The translations under genes and the position numbers were made by a program. Of a stretch of DNA of 64,000 nucleotides, positions 1 through 10,704 are shown piece after piece. Position 1 is the stretch's first letter; each line of letters starts with the position of its first letter. Origin of the DNA: Monoplex corrugatus (taxonomy: Eukaryota > Mollusca > Gastropoda > Littorinimorpha > Ranellidae); assembly GCA_030674185.1 (NCBI GenBank), contig CM060307.1, positions 51,603,699 to 51,667,698 on the forward strand. Reading direction: 5' to 3'. Below the pieces are notes generated by a model that saw nothing but the letters and a program-made list of their open reading frames with translations, did not search any database and had not been told where the DNA came from.

Positions 1-136
1 TTTTTATTTTACAATGAATTTATAGATTATTTCGAGTTCTGTATATATGTTTGGTTCAGTGAATATTTTAAATATGACGGCACAACTCTGTTTGGAGGCA
101 AACGATAATGGTAGAACATTCAGCGCGTGCACGGTG

Positions 137-162
137 TTGTGTGTGTGTGTGTGTGTGTGTTA
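137..162. repeat. (GT)n microsatellite
   Basis: Short run of TG dinucleotides. The flanking sequence (1-330) is A/T-rich and shows no gene or recognisable repeat. Confidence 0.9.
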
Positions 163-327
163 TCGACTAGAAAAGAAAATGGGGCGGTTTTTCAAACGAG
201 TACTTAAATGAAAATAAACTGTACAAGTGCGCGTTAAGTAAAATGTTTTGACTCTTGAAAAGTATGCATGACAGTAGGTTCTCCATAAGAACAAACTGTT
301 CATGACGGTGGGTTCTAAACATGTACA

Positions 328-575
328 GTGTACCAGAAAAAAAAAAACACGAGAAAAGAATAAGAACGCGTATTTAATACAAGACAAGACAGGCGCAAAT
401 TTTCGGCCAACTGGTCTTTGTCAAACGTAAAATCAAACACCAGATACCAAAATTTGGAAAGACACTTTCCTGCTGCTCTTTTGTGTTAATACGCGTTCTT
501 ATTCTTTCTTCGTGTTTTTTTTTTGGTTCCTGTTTGCTTGAACGCAGGCAGTCACAATTGTTTTGGATCATGTAC
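328..575. mobile_element. Foldback repeat copy with the 'GGCCAACT' core
   Basis: A segment with CACGAG..AATAAGAACGCGTATT at 338-374 recurs inverted at 484-516, so the ends can fold back. Inside, at about 390-422, is the core GCGCAAATTTTCGGCCAACT followed by a TTTGTCAA motif. The same core recurs at 35.2, 35.6, 49.6, 58.1 and 59.2 kb. Just left of the core are AAGAC pentamers, as in the other copies. The right part resembles the outer arm at 35.69 kb. It is probably a non-autonomous foldback or MITE; no transposase is visible. Confidence 0.6.
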
Positions 576-748
576 AATGTGTTTACACCGTACGTTTGAA
601 AGTGGGCTGTGCTTGTTCTTTTGAAAATGAGTTTTTTAAACTGTACATTAACAGAACTGTTTGCATTTTGGCGTTTGAAATGGCTCTGCTGAAGAAAGTA
701 TCCTAATGAAAAATAATGTACTTCAGAGTGGATTCAGAATCTTGATTA
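576..748. other. Unassigned A/T-rich spacer
   Basis: No coding, RNA or repeat signal is recognised between the foldback copy and the first R2rep copy. Confidence 0.5.
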
Positions 749-1266
749 CCCCGTGGAGGCGCCGGGGACCCATTCAGTATAAATGGTATCCCCACTTTCT
801 GGAAATTCTGTGCTAGAAATGTCCTTTTCTGTCACTCTTTGTTCTGCTTTCTTTGCTTTCTCTTTCTTCCCATCAATTTCTGCCTTGCTGATCCATTCAC
901 ATGCATGTGTTCGATAAAACCTTACATACTTTCTCCAATAATTCATTGAGTGCATGTATTAGTGCATTTTTGGCTCTAGGGAAATATATGCGGAAACGAT
1001 TGAAGGTAATTTAGGCCCATTTTTATATTCATCTTAGTGTCCCTAGTTATGCTTGAATTTGTATTCAGATATTTTTTTTTTTAATCCCCTGTGCGATAAA
1101 CCTGAGTGGTCAACGCCAGGGGCATTTCCTTAGATTAGATTATGTGTGCGAATGCATTGATGTGTACTTTTCTTTCCCCCTTTTTTTCCCTGTTGAAGTA
1201 TTGTGTATTGAAACGGTGATAGCCCTGATATGACTATGCTGTCGGCTGGGCTGTAAACAAAAATTA
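749..1266 (+). mobile_element. R2rep retroelement copy, near full length
   Basis: First of about ten copies of a ~0.5 kb dispersed family, here called R2rep. Shared landmarks in order are a GC-rich start (GCCGGGG), a TATAAATnGTATCCCCAC block, GTTCGATAAA, a 'gataaa..ggagtggtcaacgccaggggc' region, GCGAATGCATTGAT, and a 3' end around GGCTGGGCTnTAAAC followed by CAA/TAA-type tails. Variable 5' truncation and the target duplications seen in other copies point to LINE-mediated retrotransposition. No protein is encoded. It may be a SINE or the 3' end of an unseen LINE. Confidence 0.65.
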
Positions 1267-1508
1267 ATTGGGTACATGTATTGAGCGCATTTTTCGCTAT
1301 AAGGAAATGTGATGTGCAGAAGCAGTTGTAGGTGATTTTGGGCCCATTTTAGGGTTCTTGTGTTTAAACCTGTATTCAGATTTTTAACCCCCCCCCCCCC
1401 CACCTTTTTTTTTTTTTTTTTTCACTGAGGTATTGTGTACGTTTTGAGATGATTATAACCCTGTTTAGGCTCCAAGCAGTAGGGTGGACTTTAAAACAGA
1501 AATAATGA
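1267..1508 (+). mobile_element. R2rep copy, 5' truncated and diverged
   Basis: Begins at the GGGTACATGTATT block and runs to a degraded 3' end (GGACTTTAAAACAG). It is directly joined to the preceding copy and interrupted by a C run (1387-1401) and a T run. The 'agtggtcaacgcc' section is missing. Confidence 0.5.
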
Positions 1509-2104
1509 AAATTGTACGGTGGTGGTTACCGTAGCTGTTTTTTTTTTTATTTGGGATGAAAGCTGTCCAATGGTGGTGGTGTTCATTTTTTAATTTTGCG
1601 TGAACATTGTTGTATGGTAGTGTTCATTACCACAGTTTAGTTTACATGAAAGGAAATGTACTGATTACCAGAGTTTTTTTTACTTAAACGTTTCGATGGC
1701 AATTGTATGGTAGCATTGCTTATAACAATACTTTAATTTCCGTTGTAGTGTAGCATTGATTATAACATACTTTAATTCCCAATTCCCGTTGTATGGTAAA
1801 TATCCGATGGCAATTTAACTTAGGAAGTACAGCGTTTTTGTGTTATTTTGATTGCTGTAACGTTTAAAGTGTGTCCGTGCGTGTTTTTTTTTTTTTTTGG
1901 GGGGGGGGGAGGTTACAGGCAGGGGTGTGTGTGTGTGTGTTAGGAATTTAATTTCGTGATTCTGTCAATTACTCTTAAAATCACATTTAATAGCTTGGTT
2001 TTAAGAGTAATCGACAAAATTAACGAAACACAAAACAACGCGGACACATGACCGCCGCCCGTATCCCAGTGTAACAACCCCCCTCCCCCCACCCTCCTTC
2101 AAAT
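1509..2104. other. T/G-rich spacer with short degenerate repeats
   Basis: Contains loosely repeated 'gtatggtagcattgattataac' type segments (about 1610-1800), homopolymer T and G runs near 1890-1910 and a short GT tract. An inverted pair (ACTCTTAAAATCAC at 1971, TTTTAAGAGTAAT at 2000) lies near the end. No gene is seen. Confidence 0.4.
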
Positions 2105-2411
2105 CCATAACACACATTCTCCTCCGCACACGCATACACATGCACGCATACACAAACACGAGCACGCGCACATGCACACGAACACGCGTATGCACATGCA
2201 CATGCACAGAACACGCACATATTGCACATGCACATGAACACATGCACATACACACGAAAACACACACACACGAAAACACGCACACACGAAAACACGCACA
2301 TGCAAAACGAACACATACGAGCACATATACAACACTCATAAACACACACACACACAACTCACTCACTCACTCACTCACACACACACACACACAACACACA
2401 CACACACACAC

Positions 2412-2484
<73 letters not shown>

Positions 2485-2515
2485 GTCCACTCATACACAC
2501 ACACTCAAATACACA
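2105..2515. repeat. (CA)n-rich microsatellite cluster
   Basis: Interrupted CA repeats with GCACAT, AACACG and CACT variants, followed by a nearly pure (CA)n tract from about 2400 to 2482. The open frames it creates are compositional artefacts. Confidence 0.95.
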
Positions 2516-2765
2516 GAAACGCTTAATATTTTAATATCCATATAGATCTATGATATACAATGTTTTTAGTCGTATGTAATGTGGGCATTGGAATTGTCAG
2601 GCGAGTCGTGGAATGATTGGAGTCCAACATGTCAGAACGGCATGACAAGTCCATGTTACTGTCATACAGTGATGTACAGCTATGTCTCCCTCAATACACC
2701 GTTTTTTTCCTGACAATGAGGGGGTCATGATTTATGTCTGCACTCTATTCCCGAAAGTTTTTTTT
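2516..2765. other. Unassigned spacer
   Basis: No open frame, repeat or RNA signal is recognised. Confidence 0.4.
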
Positions 2766-3048
2766 TCTAGGGAGGTGAGATATGCAGAAGCAGTTTTAGG
2801 TAATTTATGCCCGTTTTGTGTCCTAAGGTATGCTTAAATTACTATTCAGGTGTTTTTTTTTAAATCCCTTGTGCGGTAAATTGGACGGAGTGGTCAACGC
2901 CAGGGGCATGTCCTTAGATTGTGTGCGGATGCATTGATATGTTGATTTAATTTTTTCTTTTGGAGTATTTTGAATGTTTTGGAACGGTTATAGCCCTGAT
3001 ATGGCTCTATGCAGTCGGCTGGGCTTTTAACAGAAACAGTAACAATGC
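2766..3048 (+). mobile_element. R2rep copy, 5' truncated
   Basis: Starts at the CTAGGGAGGTGAGATATGC block and includes the GTGGTCAACGCCAGGGGC segment and the GGCTGGGCTTTTAACAG 3' end. It lacks the TATAAATA part, so it is 5' truncated. Confidence 0.65.
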
Positions 3049-3445
3049 CTGTACATTTCGTATGGCTGTTTTTTTCTGACATTTCAAATGTATTTTCGAT
3101 TTTGTTTTTGTTTGAAATGCCTGTATTTGACGTTTTGGAAATATGCCTGTTTATGACATCTATATGCTTGTATCCCTCTTATTTTTTTTAATATACGTAA
3201 TTTTTTTAACCTGCCTGTTAATTTTTTTAAAGAATGTGCCTGCATTTCTGACTTGATGAATATGCTTGCATTTCTTTTTCAATATGCTTGTACTTCATGT
3301 TTTCACATTCCCAGTTTTTGTTTTTTGTTTTTTTATTATGCCTGTATTTTGAAAATTTTATATGCCGGCATTTTGATTTTTATATACCTGTTGACCTTTT
3401 ACAAGCCTTATTTCCCCATGTATGCGTGTATTTCTGAGTGTATTG
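3049..3445 (+). repeat. Degenerate 'TATGCCTGTATTT' repeats
   Basis: The word TATGCCTGTATTT and variants (ATGCTTGCATTT, ATGCCGGCATTTT, ATGCGTGTATTT) recur irregularly every 25-40 bases. This leads into the first unit of the 1-kb array, which opens with the same word. It may be an old, highly diverged edge of that array. Confidence 0.4.
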
Positions 3446-3700
3446 TATGGCTGTATTTCGTCAGTTATGGGTAATTTATAGAAGCTATTTTTATGACAGT
3501 ATTTCTAAAAGCTGTAATGAAGCGACTTTGTCAAGTGAAAAAATTGTACTGCATTTTCTAACTCTTTAAAGAACCTTTTCAAGATAACATGCAATTTTCA
3601 CGTTTTTACAAGATATTTCAGTTTGTATGACCATACGTATGGGAAACATGTTTAAATAAATTGAGACTCATATGGATTGTTTCCAATTGTCTTTCTAATC

Positions 3701-3857
3701 ATTTGACACCCACACCCTATCCACCAATTGCAAAATCTTAACTTTCTAACTCACCCTGTTCACAGCTTCCTGCAAGAAGCTGGTGGATAGGTGAGGGAGT
3801 CAAAAGGTTAAGTTTTTGCTTTGCTAGCATGGTGGACAGGCGGTGGTAGTCAAAGGG
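3701..3857. mobile_element. TTAA palindrome element in array unit 1
   Basis: Short left arm ('cctatccaccaattgcaaaa'), centre 'cttcctgcaagaagctgg' and a right arm of the long type, shortened after 'gctagcatgg'. The right end GTCAAAGGG is followed by TTAA. The left end is eroded (ATTTGACACCC). See the intact copy at 12071 for the insertion signature. Confidence 0.7.
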
Positions 3858-4614
3858 TTAAACGTGGAGTATTATCATGGGATTTTTTTTTATATCGAAA
3901 CTTGAAAGGATGGTTGTACGTTTTTTTTTTTTCTGTTTTTTTTCAAATTGTATTTTTAATTAAACGTTGATTTGTAGTGTGTTGTTGGCCATGATAATGC
4001 TCTAGATGTCGGCTGTGCTGTAAGCAGTTTGCATTTTCCTGCCCTTTGCAATTTAAGGAAAACATGTTTCCCTCTGTTGCGGAGTGTGTTGTGTGTGTCT
4101 GGTATGTGTGCGCGTGTGTTTATATTGTGTGTGCGCATGTGTGGTGCGTGTGTGTGTGTAAGACAATGTGAGGTGTGTGCTTTTTTGGTTTTGTTTTGTT
4201 CTGGTTTTTTTTTTTTGCGGGGGAGGGGTGGCGGTTATAGTGGGATATTGACGGTGGTTATGTCTCCTAATTGTGGTTTTGTGTTACGCATGTTTTCGTC
4301 GTGGTAGGTTTTTTTTCCATGGGTGTGGTGGGGTATGGCGGATAAACTGTAAAGGTCAGTTGGCCTTGTGGGTGGTGGTGGGTGAGTACGCTGTGTGTGC
4401 GTTTTCTAATGAAGGCTCTATTTGTGTCCTTGTGGATGTACGGTTGGGTGGTAAAGACATTGCTGTTGATTTAAAATGTAATCGTTAAAGAATAAACAGT
4501 AATTACTTTATCGTGTGCCTGTATTTCGTCAATTATGGGTTATTTATGAAGCTATTCGTATAACCGTATTTCTTTTTTTGTTTGTTTGTTTGTTGCTTTT
4601 TTCCATTCTTTTTA

Positions 4615-4799
4615 CCCCTTTGGCTCCTACACCACAACATCCACCAATTGCAAAAACTATCCCTTTGACTCCCCCACCCTACCCACCAGCTTCCTGCAGG
4701 AAGCTGGAGGTTAGGGTGAGGGAGTCAAAGGGTTAAGTTTTTGCTTTGCTAGCATGGTTGACAATGTAGGATGCTGGACAGGCGGTGGTAGTCAAAGGG
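4615..4799. mobile_element. TTAA palindrome element in array unit 2
   Basis: Short left arm, a perfect central palindrome CTTCCTGCAGGAAG, then the long right arm with GCTTTGCTAGCATGGTTGAC and a GTAGTCAAAGGG end. Both outer TTAA sites are mutated (TTTA, CTAA), while the inner one (GGGTTAAG) is intact. Confidence 0.75.
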
Positions 4800-5021
4800 C
4801 TAAACGTGAAATGTTGTAGGAATTTTTTTAAAAACAATTCAAAACTTGAAAGGATGGTTGTACGATTTTTCCCATTGTTTTTAAAGGTGAGTTCGTTTGT
4901 AGTGTGCTGTTGGCCATGATAATGTTAATTCTAGGTGTCGGCCGAGTTATAAGCAATATGAAACTCTTAACTGCATTATCCTGCCTTTTGGAATTCAAGG
5001 AAAACATTTTACCCTCTGTTG

Positions 5022-5130
5022 TGGTGTGTTTAGTTGTGTGTGTGTTTGGTTGTGTGTGTGTGTGTGTGTATAATTGTCTTGGTATGTATGTGTGTGGTGC
5101 GTGTGTGTGTGTTTGTGTGAGTGTGTAAGA
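5022..5130. repeat. (GT)n tract of array unit 2
   Basis: Interrupted GT/GTGC repeats at the position where every array unit has a GT stretch. Confidence 0.8.
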
Positions 5131-5723
5131 CAATTTGCGATGTTTGCTTTTTTGTTGTACTTTGCTTTTGTTTTTTTTTTGTTTTTTTGGGGGGGAGGGG
5201 GCGGTTGTTGTAGTGGGAGATGGACGGCGGTTATGTGTCCCAGTTGTGGTTTCTGTGTATGCATGTTTTAAGTCGTAGTTTTTTTTTCATGGGTGTGGTG
5301 GGGTATGTGGATGTTTCAAGTCAGTTGGCCTTGGGGGTGGGATGGGTGAATACGCTGTGTGTGCATTTTCTAATGAAGGCCGTGTTGTGGATGTCCGGTT
5401 GTGTGGTAAAGACAGATTGCTGTTGATTTGAAATTCGTTAAAGAATAAATAGTGATGATTACTTTATCGTTTACCTGTATTTCGCCAATTATGGGTTATT
5501 TATGCTTATTTTATAACCGTATTTCTGAAAGTTGTAATGAAGCCCCTTTTGTCAAGTGAAAAATTCGTACTGCATTTTCTAACATTCTTTAAACGAACGT
5601 TTAAAATATATCATGCAATTTTTCACATTTTTACAAGGTATAATGGGATTTCACCTGGTATAACCATACGTATATGAAAATGTTTAAATTGAGACTTGGA
5701 AGGATTTTTGTGTGTCTGTTTAA

Positions 5724-6068
5724 CCCTTGGACTTCCGCACCCTATCCACCAATTGCAAAATCTTCTGCCTTTGACTCCCTCACCCTATGCACCTGTCCTT
5801 AGATTATGTGCGCGAATGCATTGATATGTGTACTTAATTTTCTTTTTTTTTTTTCCTGTTGAGGTTTTGTGTGTTTTGAAGTGATTATAGCCCTGATATG
5901 GCTGAGCAGTTGGCTGGGCTTTAAACAATAAAAGAAAAGAAACCCTATGCATCAGCTTCCTGCAGGAAGCTGGAGGTTAGGGTGAGTGAGTCAAAGGGTT
6001 AAGTTTTTGCTTTGCTAGCATGGTTGACAATGTAGGATGCTGGTGGACAGGCGGTGGTAGTCAAAGAG
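5724..6068. mobile_element. TTAA palindrome element in array unit 3, split by R2rep
   Basis: The left TTAA is at 5720-5723, followed by a short left arm and 'ctccctcaccctatgca'. The R2rep copy interrupts here. The element resumes at 5942 with the centre CTTCCTGCAGGAAG, the inner TTAA and the long right arm, ending near AGTCAAAGAG. Confidence 0.75.
5782..5951 (+). mobile_element. R2rep 3' fragment with 10-bp target duplication
   Basis: The insert 5792-5941 is the 3' end of R2rep, from the CCTTAGATTATGTG block to GGGCTTTAAACAATAAAAG. It is flanked by identical ACCCTATGCA copies at 5782-5791 and 5942-5951. Removing the insert and one copy restores a normal palindrome element. Strong 5' truncation, an A-rich 3' tail and a short duplication fit LINE-type insertion. 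It must postdate the palindrome. Confidence 0.85.
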
Positions 6069-6292
6069 TTGAACGTGGAATGTTGTGGGAATTTTTTAAA
6101 AAACAAATTGAAACAAAGGATGGTTGTACGATTTTTTTTTCCTTTTTTTTTTAATTAAAGGTGAGTTCGTTTGTAGTGTGCTGTTGGCCATGATAATGTT
6201 AATTCTAGGTGTCGGCCGTGTTATAAGCAATATGAAACTCTTAACTGCATTATCCTGCCTTTTGGAATTTAAGGAAAACATTTACCCTCTGG

Positions 6293-6480
6293 TGTGTGTG
6301 TGTGTGTGTGTTTATTGTGTGTGGTGTGCGTTGTTGTGTGTTTGGTTGGGTGTGTGTGTGTTTGGTTGTGTATCTGTTTATATTGTGTGTGTCTGGTATG
6401 CGTGTGTGTGTGTGTGGTGCGTGTTTGTGTGTGTGTGTGGTGCGTGTTTGTGTGTGTGTAATTGTTCTGTTTATTGTGGG
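6293..6480. repeat. (GT)n tract of array unit 3
   Basis: Long interrupted GT repeats with GTTTGGTT and GGTGCG variants at the array-unit GT position. Confidence 0.85.
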
Positions 6481-6589
6481 GTGGTGTGTTGTGATGTGGT
6501 GCAATTTGAGATGTGTGTGCTTTTTTGTTGTATTTTTTTTTTTTTTTTTGGGGGGGCGGTTGTTATAGTGGATATGGACGGCAGTTAGT

Positions 6590-7735
6590 GTCCTAGTTAT
6601 GGTTTCTGTGTCCTAGTTATGGTTTCTGTGTCCTAGTTATGGTTTGTGTCCTAGTTATGGTTTCTGTGTCCTAGTTATGGTTTGTGTCCTAGTTATGGTT
6701 TCTGTGTCCTAGTTATGGTTTGTCCTAATTATGGTTTGTGTCCTAGTTATGGTTTCTGTGTCCTAGTTATGGTTTGTGTCCTAGTTATGGTTTGTGTCCT
6801 AGTTATGGTTTCTGTGTCCTAGTTATGGTTTCTGTGTCCTAGTTATGGTTTCTGTGTCCTAGTTATGGTTTGTGTCCTAGTTATGGTTTGTGTCCTAGTT
6901 ATGGTTTCTGTGTCCTAGTTATGGTTTCTGTGTCCTAGTTATGGTTTCTGTGTCCTAGTTATGGTTTCTGTGTCCTAGTTATGGTTTCTGTGTCCTAGTT
7001 ATGGTTTCTGTGTCCTAGTTATGGTTTCTGTGTCCTAGTTATGGTTTGTGTCCTAGTTATGGTTTGTGTCCTAGTTATGGTTTGTGTCCTAGTTATGGTT
7101 TGTGTCCTAGTTATGGTTTGTGTCCTAGTTATGGTTTGTGTCCTAGTTATGGTTTGTGTGTCCTAGTTATGGTTTGTGTGTCCTAGTTATGGTTTGTGTG
7201 TCCTAGTTATGGTTTGTGTGTCCTAGTTATGGTTTGTGTGGTCCTAGTTATGGTTTGTGTGTCCTAGTTATGGTTTGTGTGTCCTAGTTATGGTTTGTGT
7301 GTCCTAGTTATGGTTTGTGTGTCCTAGTTATGGTTTGTGTGTCCTAGTTATGGTTTGTGTCCTAGTTATGGTTTGTGTCCTAGTTATGGTTTGTGTGTCC
7401 TAGTTATGGTTTGTGTGTCCTAGTTATGGTTTGTGTGTCCTAGTTATGGTTTCTGTGTCCTAGTTATGGTTTGTGTCCTAGTTATGGTTTGTGTGTCCTA
7501 GTTATGGTTTGTGTGTCCTAGTTATGGTTTGTGTGTCCTAGTTATGGTTTGTGTGTCCTAGTTATGGTTTGTGTGTCCTAGTTATGGTTTGTGTGTCCTA
7601 GTTATGGTTTCTGTGTCCTAGTTATGGTTTCTGTGTCCTAGTTATGGTGTTTGTGTCCTAGTTATGGTTTGTGTCCTAGTTATGGTTTGTGTCCTAGTTA
7701 TGGTTTCTGTGTCCTAGTTATGGTTTCTGTGTATG
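6590..7735 (+). repeat. ~20-bp minisatellite 'GTCCTAGTTATGGTTT'
   Basis: Nearly 60 copies of an 18-21 bp unit built on GTCCTAGTTATGGTTT with a TG, TCTG or TGTG linker. Three linker classes come in blocks: mostly TCTG at 6590-7030, plain TG near 7040-7150 and TGTG at 7150-7600. One copy has an extra G near 7241. The unit equals a sequence present once in the other array units ('gtgtcccagttgtggtttctg' near 5237), so it expanded in place. Confidence 0.95.
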
Positions 7736-8199
7736 CATGCTCTCGTCGTGGTAGTTCGTTTGCTTTCATGGGTGTGGTGGGGTATGGCGGATGTTTGTCA
7801 GTTGGCCTTGGGGGTGGTGGTGGGTGAGTACGCTGTGTGTGCATTTTCTGATGAAGGCCGTGCTGTGTGTGCTTGTGGATGTACGGTTGTGTGGCAAAGA
7901 CAGATGGCTGTTGATTTGAAATTTATTCGTTAAAGAATAAATAGTATTACTTTATCGTGTGCCTGTATTTTGTCAATTATGGGTTATTTCTGAAGCTGTT
8001 TTTATGACTTATATCTGAAAGTTGTAATAAAGCTCCTTTTGTCAAGTGAAAAATTCGTACTGCATTTTCTGACACTCTTCAAAAACCTTTTCAAGATATG
8101 CAATTTTCACATTTTTACAAGGTATAATGGGATTTCACCTGGTATGACCATACGTATGTGAAAATGTTTAGACTTGGAAGGATTTTTGTGTGTGTTTAA

Positions 8200-8380
8200 C
8201 CGTTTGGCTCCCGCACCCTATCCACCAATTGCAAAATCTTATGCCTTTTGACTCCCTCACCCTATGCACCAGCTTCCTGCAGGAAGCTGGAGGTTATGGT
8301 GACGGAGTCAGAGTTAAGTTTTTCCTTAATTAGCATGGTTGACAAAGGATTCTGGTGGACAAGCGGTGGCAGTCAAAGGG
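8200..8380. mobile_element. TTAA palindrome element in array unit 4
   Basis: TTAA at 8196-8199 and 8381-8384. Short left arm, perfect centre CTTCCTGCAGGAAG, and long right arm with some decay (TTAATTAGCATGGTTGAC). The outer ends read CGTTTGGCTCC and AGTCAAAGGG. Confidence 0.8.
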
Positions 8381-8584
8381 TTAAACGTGGAGTATTATGG
8401 GACTTTTTTTTTTAAATCGAAACTTGAAGGGTTGGTTGACGTTTTTTTTTTCGTTTTTTTTCTTTGTCTTTTAATTAAATGTTAATTTGTACTGTGATGT
8501 TGTATATGATAAAGTTCTAGATGATGGCGATATGAAATGCTAAGTGCATTTTCCTGCCTTTTGCAATTCAAGGAAAACATTTTA

Positions 8585-8692
8585 CCCTCTGTTGCGGTGT
8601 GTGCGCGCGCGTGTGTGTGTGTCTAGATATTGTCTGGTATGTGTGCGCTCGCGCGTGTGTATGGTGCGTGCGTGTATGTGTGGTGTGTTTAA
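8585..8692. repeat. GT/CG-rich tract of array unit 4
   Basis: GT repeats mixed with GCGCGC at the array-unit GT position. Confidence 0.75.
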
Positions 8693-9296
8693 GACGATTT
8701 GAGTTTGTTTTGGGTTTTTTTTTGGGGGGGAGGGGTGTTATTAGTGGGATATGGACGGCGGTTATGTATTAGCTTTGTGGTTTCTGTGCATGCATGTTTT
8801 CGTCGTGGTAGGCGTTTTTTTTGTTGTTGTTTGTTTTGTTTCGTGGGTTTGGTGGGGTATGGCGGATGTTTAGGTCAGTTGGCCTTGGTTGTGGTGGTTG
8901 GCGAGTTTGCTGTGTATGAATTTTCTAATGAAGGCTCTGTTGTGTGTGATTGTGGATGAACGGTTGTGTGGTAAAGACAGTTTGCTGTTGATTTAAAATT
9001 TATTCGTTAAAACATGAATAATAATTTTGTGTGCTTGTATTTCGTCAATTATGGGTTATTTATGAAGCTTTTTATATGACCGTATTTCTGTAAGTCGTAA
9101 TGAAGCTCCTTTTGTCAAGTGAAAAATTCGTACTGCATTTTCTAACACTCTTTAAGAAAAAGTTTTTACAAGGTATAATGGGATTTCACCTGGTATGACC
9201 ATACGTATGTGAAAATGTTTAAATTGAGACTTGGAAGGATTGTTCCGTTTTTTTGTTTTGTTTTTGTTTTGTTTTTTGTTTTTCAATTCTCTTTAA

Positions 9297-9398
9297 CCCT
9301 TTGACTCCCGCACCATATCCACCAATTGCAAAAACGTATCTCTGACTCCAGCATGGTTGATGCAGGATTCTGGTGTACATGGTGTGGTAGTCAAAGGG
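9297..9398. mobile_element. TTAA palindrome element in array unit 5, centre deleted
   Basis: TTAA at 9293-9296 and 9399-9402 with CCCTTTGACTCCC and GTCAAAGGG ends. The inner palindrome with the CTGCAG centre is missing: 'gcaaaaacgtatctctgactcc' runs directly into 'agcatggttga'. Loss of a hairpin-forming core by slippage would explain it. Confidence 0.75.
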
Positions 9399-9609
9399 TT
9401 AATTGGAGTGTACTGGGGATTTTCTTTAAAACTTGAAACGATGGTTGTACGTTTTTTCCCCCCATTTTTTAAAAATCAAACGTTAGGTAATATGTAGTGT
9501 GCTGATGACCATAATATATTCTAGATGTCTGCTGTGCTATAAGTAATATGAAACTCTAAATGCATTTTCCAGCCTTTTGCAATTCAAGGAAAACATTTTA
9601 CCGTCTGTT

Positions 9610-9825
9610 GCAGAGTGTGTGATTGTGTATGTTTATATTGTGTGTGCGCACGCGCGCATGTGTGTAGTGCGTGTGTGTGTGTGTGTGTAAGACGATTTGC
9701 GAGGAGTGCTTTGTTTTGTTTTTTGTTTTATGTTTGCATGTATGTGTGGTGCGGTGCGTGTATCTGTATTGTGTCTGGTATGTGTGTGTGTGGGTGCGTG
9801 TGTGTGTGTGTAAGACAATGTGCGA
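9610..9825. repeat. (GT)n tracts of array unit 5
   Basis: Two GT/GTGC blocks separated by TGTTTTGTTTT, each followed by 'gtaagac(g/a)atttgcgagg', so this part appears to be internally duplicated. Confidence 0.7.
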
Positions 9826-10169
9826 GGTGTGCTTTTTTGTATTTTGATTTTTTTTTGGGGGGGGGGGGAGGGGGCGGTTATAGTGGGATATGGACGGCGA
9901 TTGTGTCATAATATTGTGGTTTCTGTGTATGCATGTTTTCGTCGCGGTAGTTTGGTTTGTTTTGGGGATTTTTTTTTTTGGGGGGGGGGGGATGCGGTGG
10001 GGTATAGCGGATGTTTAGGTCGGTTGGCCTTGGGGGTGGTGGTGGGTGAGTGCGCCGTGTGCATTTTCTAATGAAGGCTATATTGCGTGTGCTTGTGGAT
10101 GTACGGTCGTGTGGTAAAGACTGATATAACATTTATTCGTTAAATAATAAATAAAATGCCTTTTGACGA

Positions 10170-10662
10170 TTCTGGGGGTTCCTCTCTGTATAAATAGTAT
10201 CCCCACCCTTTTGAAAATTTTGTGCTAGAAATTTCTACTTTTCTGTTACTGTTTATTTCTTCCTTCTTTGCTTTGTTTCATTTTGAACTATAACTTACTG
10301 CCTTGCTGGTCCATTTACCTATACGTATTTGATATTGTCTTGTGTATTTTATCTTAGGATCGATTATTGGGTACATGTACTAAGTGCGTTTGTTTGGGTA
10401 TGGGGAAATGAGAGATGCGGAAGCAATTTCAAGTAGTTTAGGCCCGTTTTTTTAGTGTCCTTATAGTTTCTATTTGCATTCAGGTATGTTTTTTAAAATC
10501 CCTGTGCGATAAATTGGACTGGGTGGTCAACGCCAGGGGCATCTATGATTGTGTGTGCGAATGCATTGTGTACTTTTCTTTTCTGTTAAAGTACTGTTTT
10601 GAAATGGTTATAGCCCTGATATGGCCCTACGCAGTCGGCTGGGTTTAAACAGAAATACAGTG
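10170..10662 (+). mobile_element. R2rep copy, near full length
   Basis: Starts with a degraded GC-rich head, then TATAAATAGTATCCCCACCC, GTGGTCAACGCCAGGGGC, and GCAGTCGGCTGGG at the 3' end. It directly follows the last array unit. Confidence 0.7.
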
Positions 10663-10704
10663 TCGGGAATAAACTGTACGTGTTCTATAAAGTCTGACAC
10701 TCTA

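Larger units (their letters stand above)
3446..10160 (+). repeat. Tandem array of five ~1 kb units
   Basis: Five direct repeats begin near 3446, 4518, 5473, 7960 and 9033 with 'cctgtatttcgtcaattatggg'. Each unit in order holds GTAATGAAGC, 'caagtgaaaaattcgtactgca', 'ccatacgtatgtgaaaatg', a TTAA palindrome, 'cttgaaaggatggttgtac', a 'gccatgataatg' block, a (GT)n stretch, a G-rich block, 'gatatggacggcgg', 'tatgcatgttttcgtcgtgg', 'ggtggtgggtgagtacgctg' and 'ttcgttaaagaataaatag'. Units are about 0.95-1.12 kb, except the third, which is enlarged by an R2rep insertion and a minisatellite. The second unit lacks about 150 bp before its palindrome. No protein is predicted. Confidence 0.8.
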
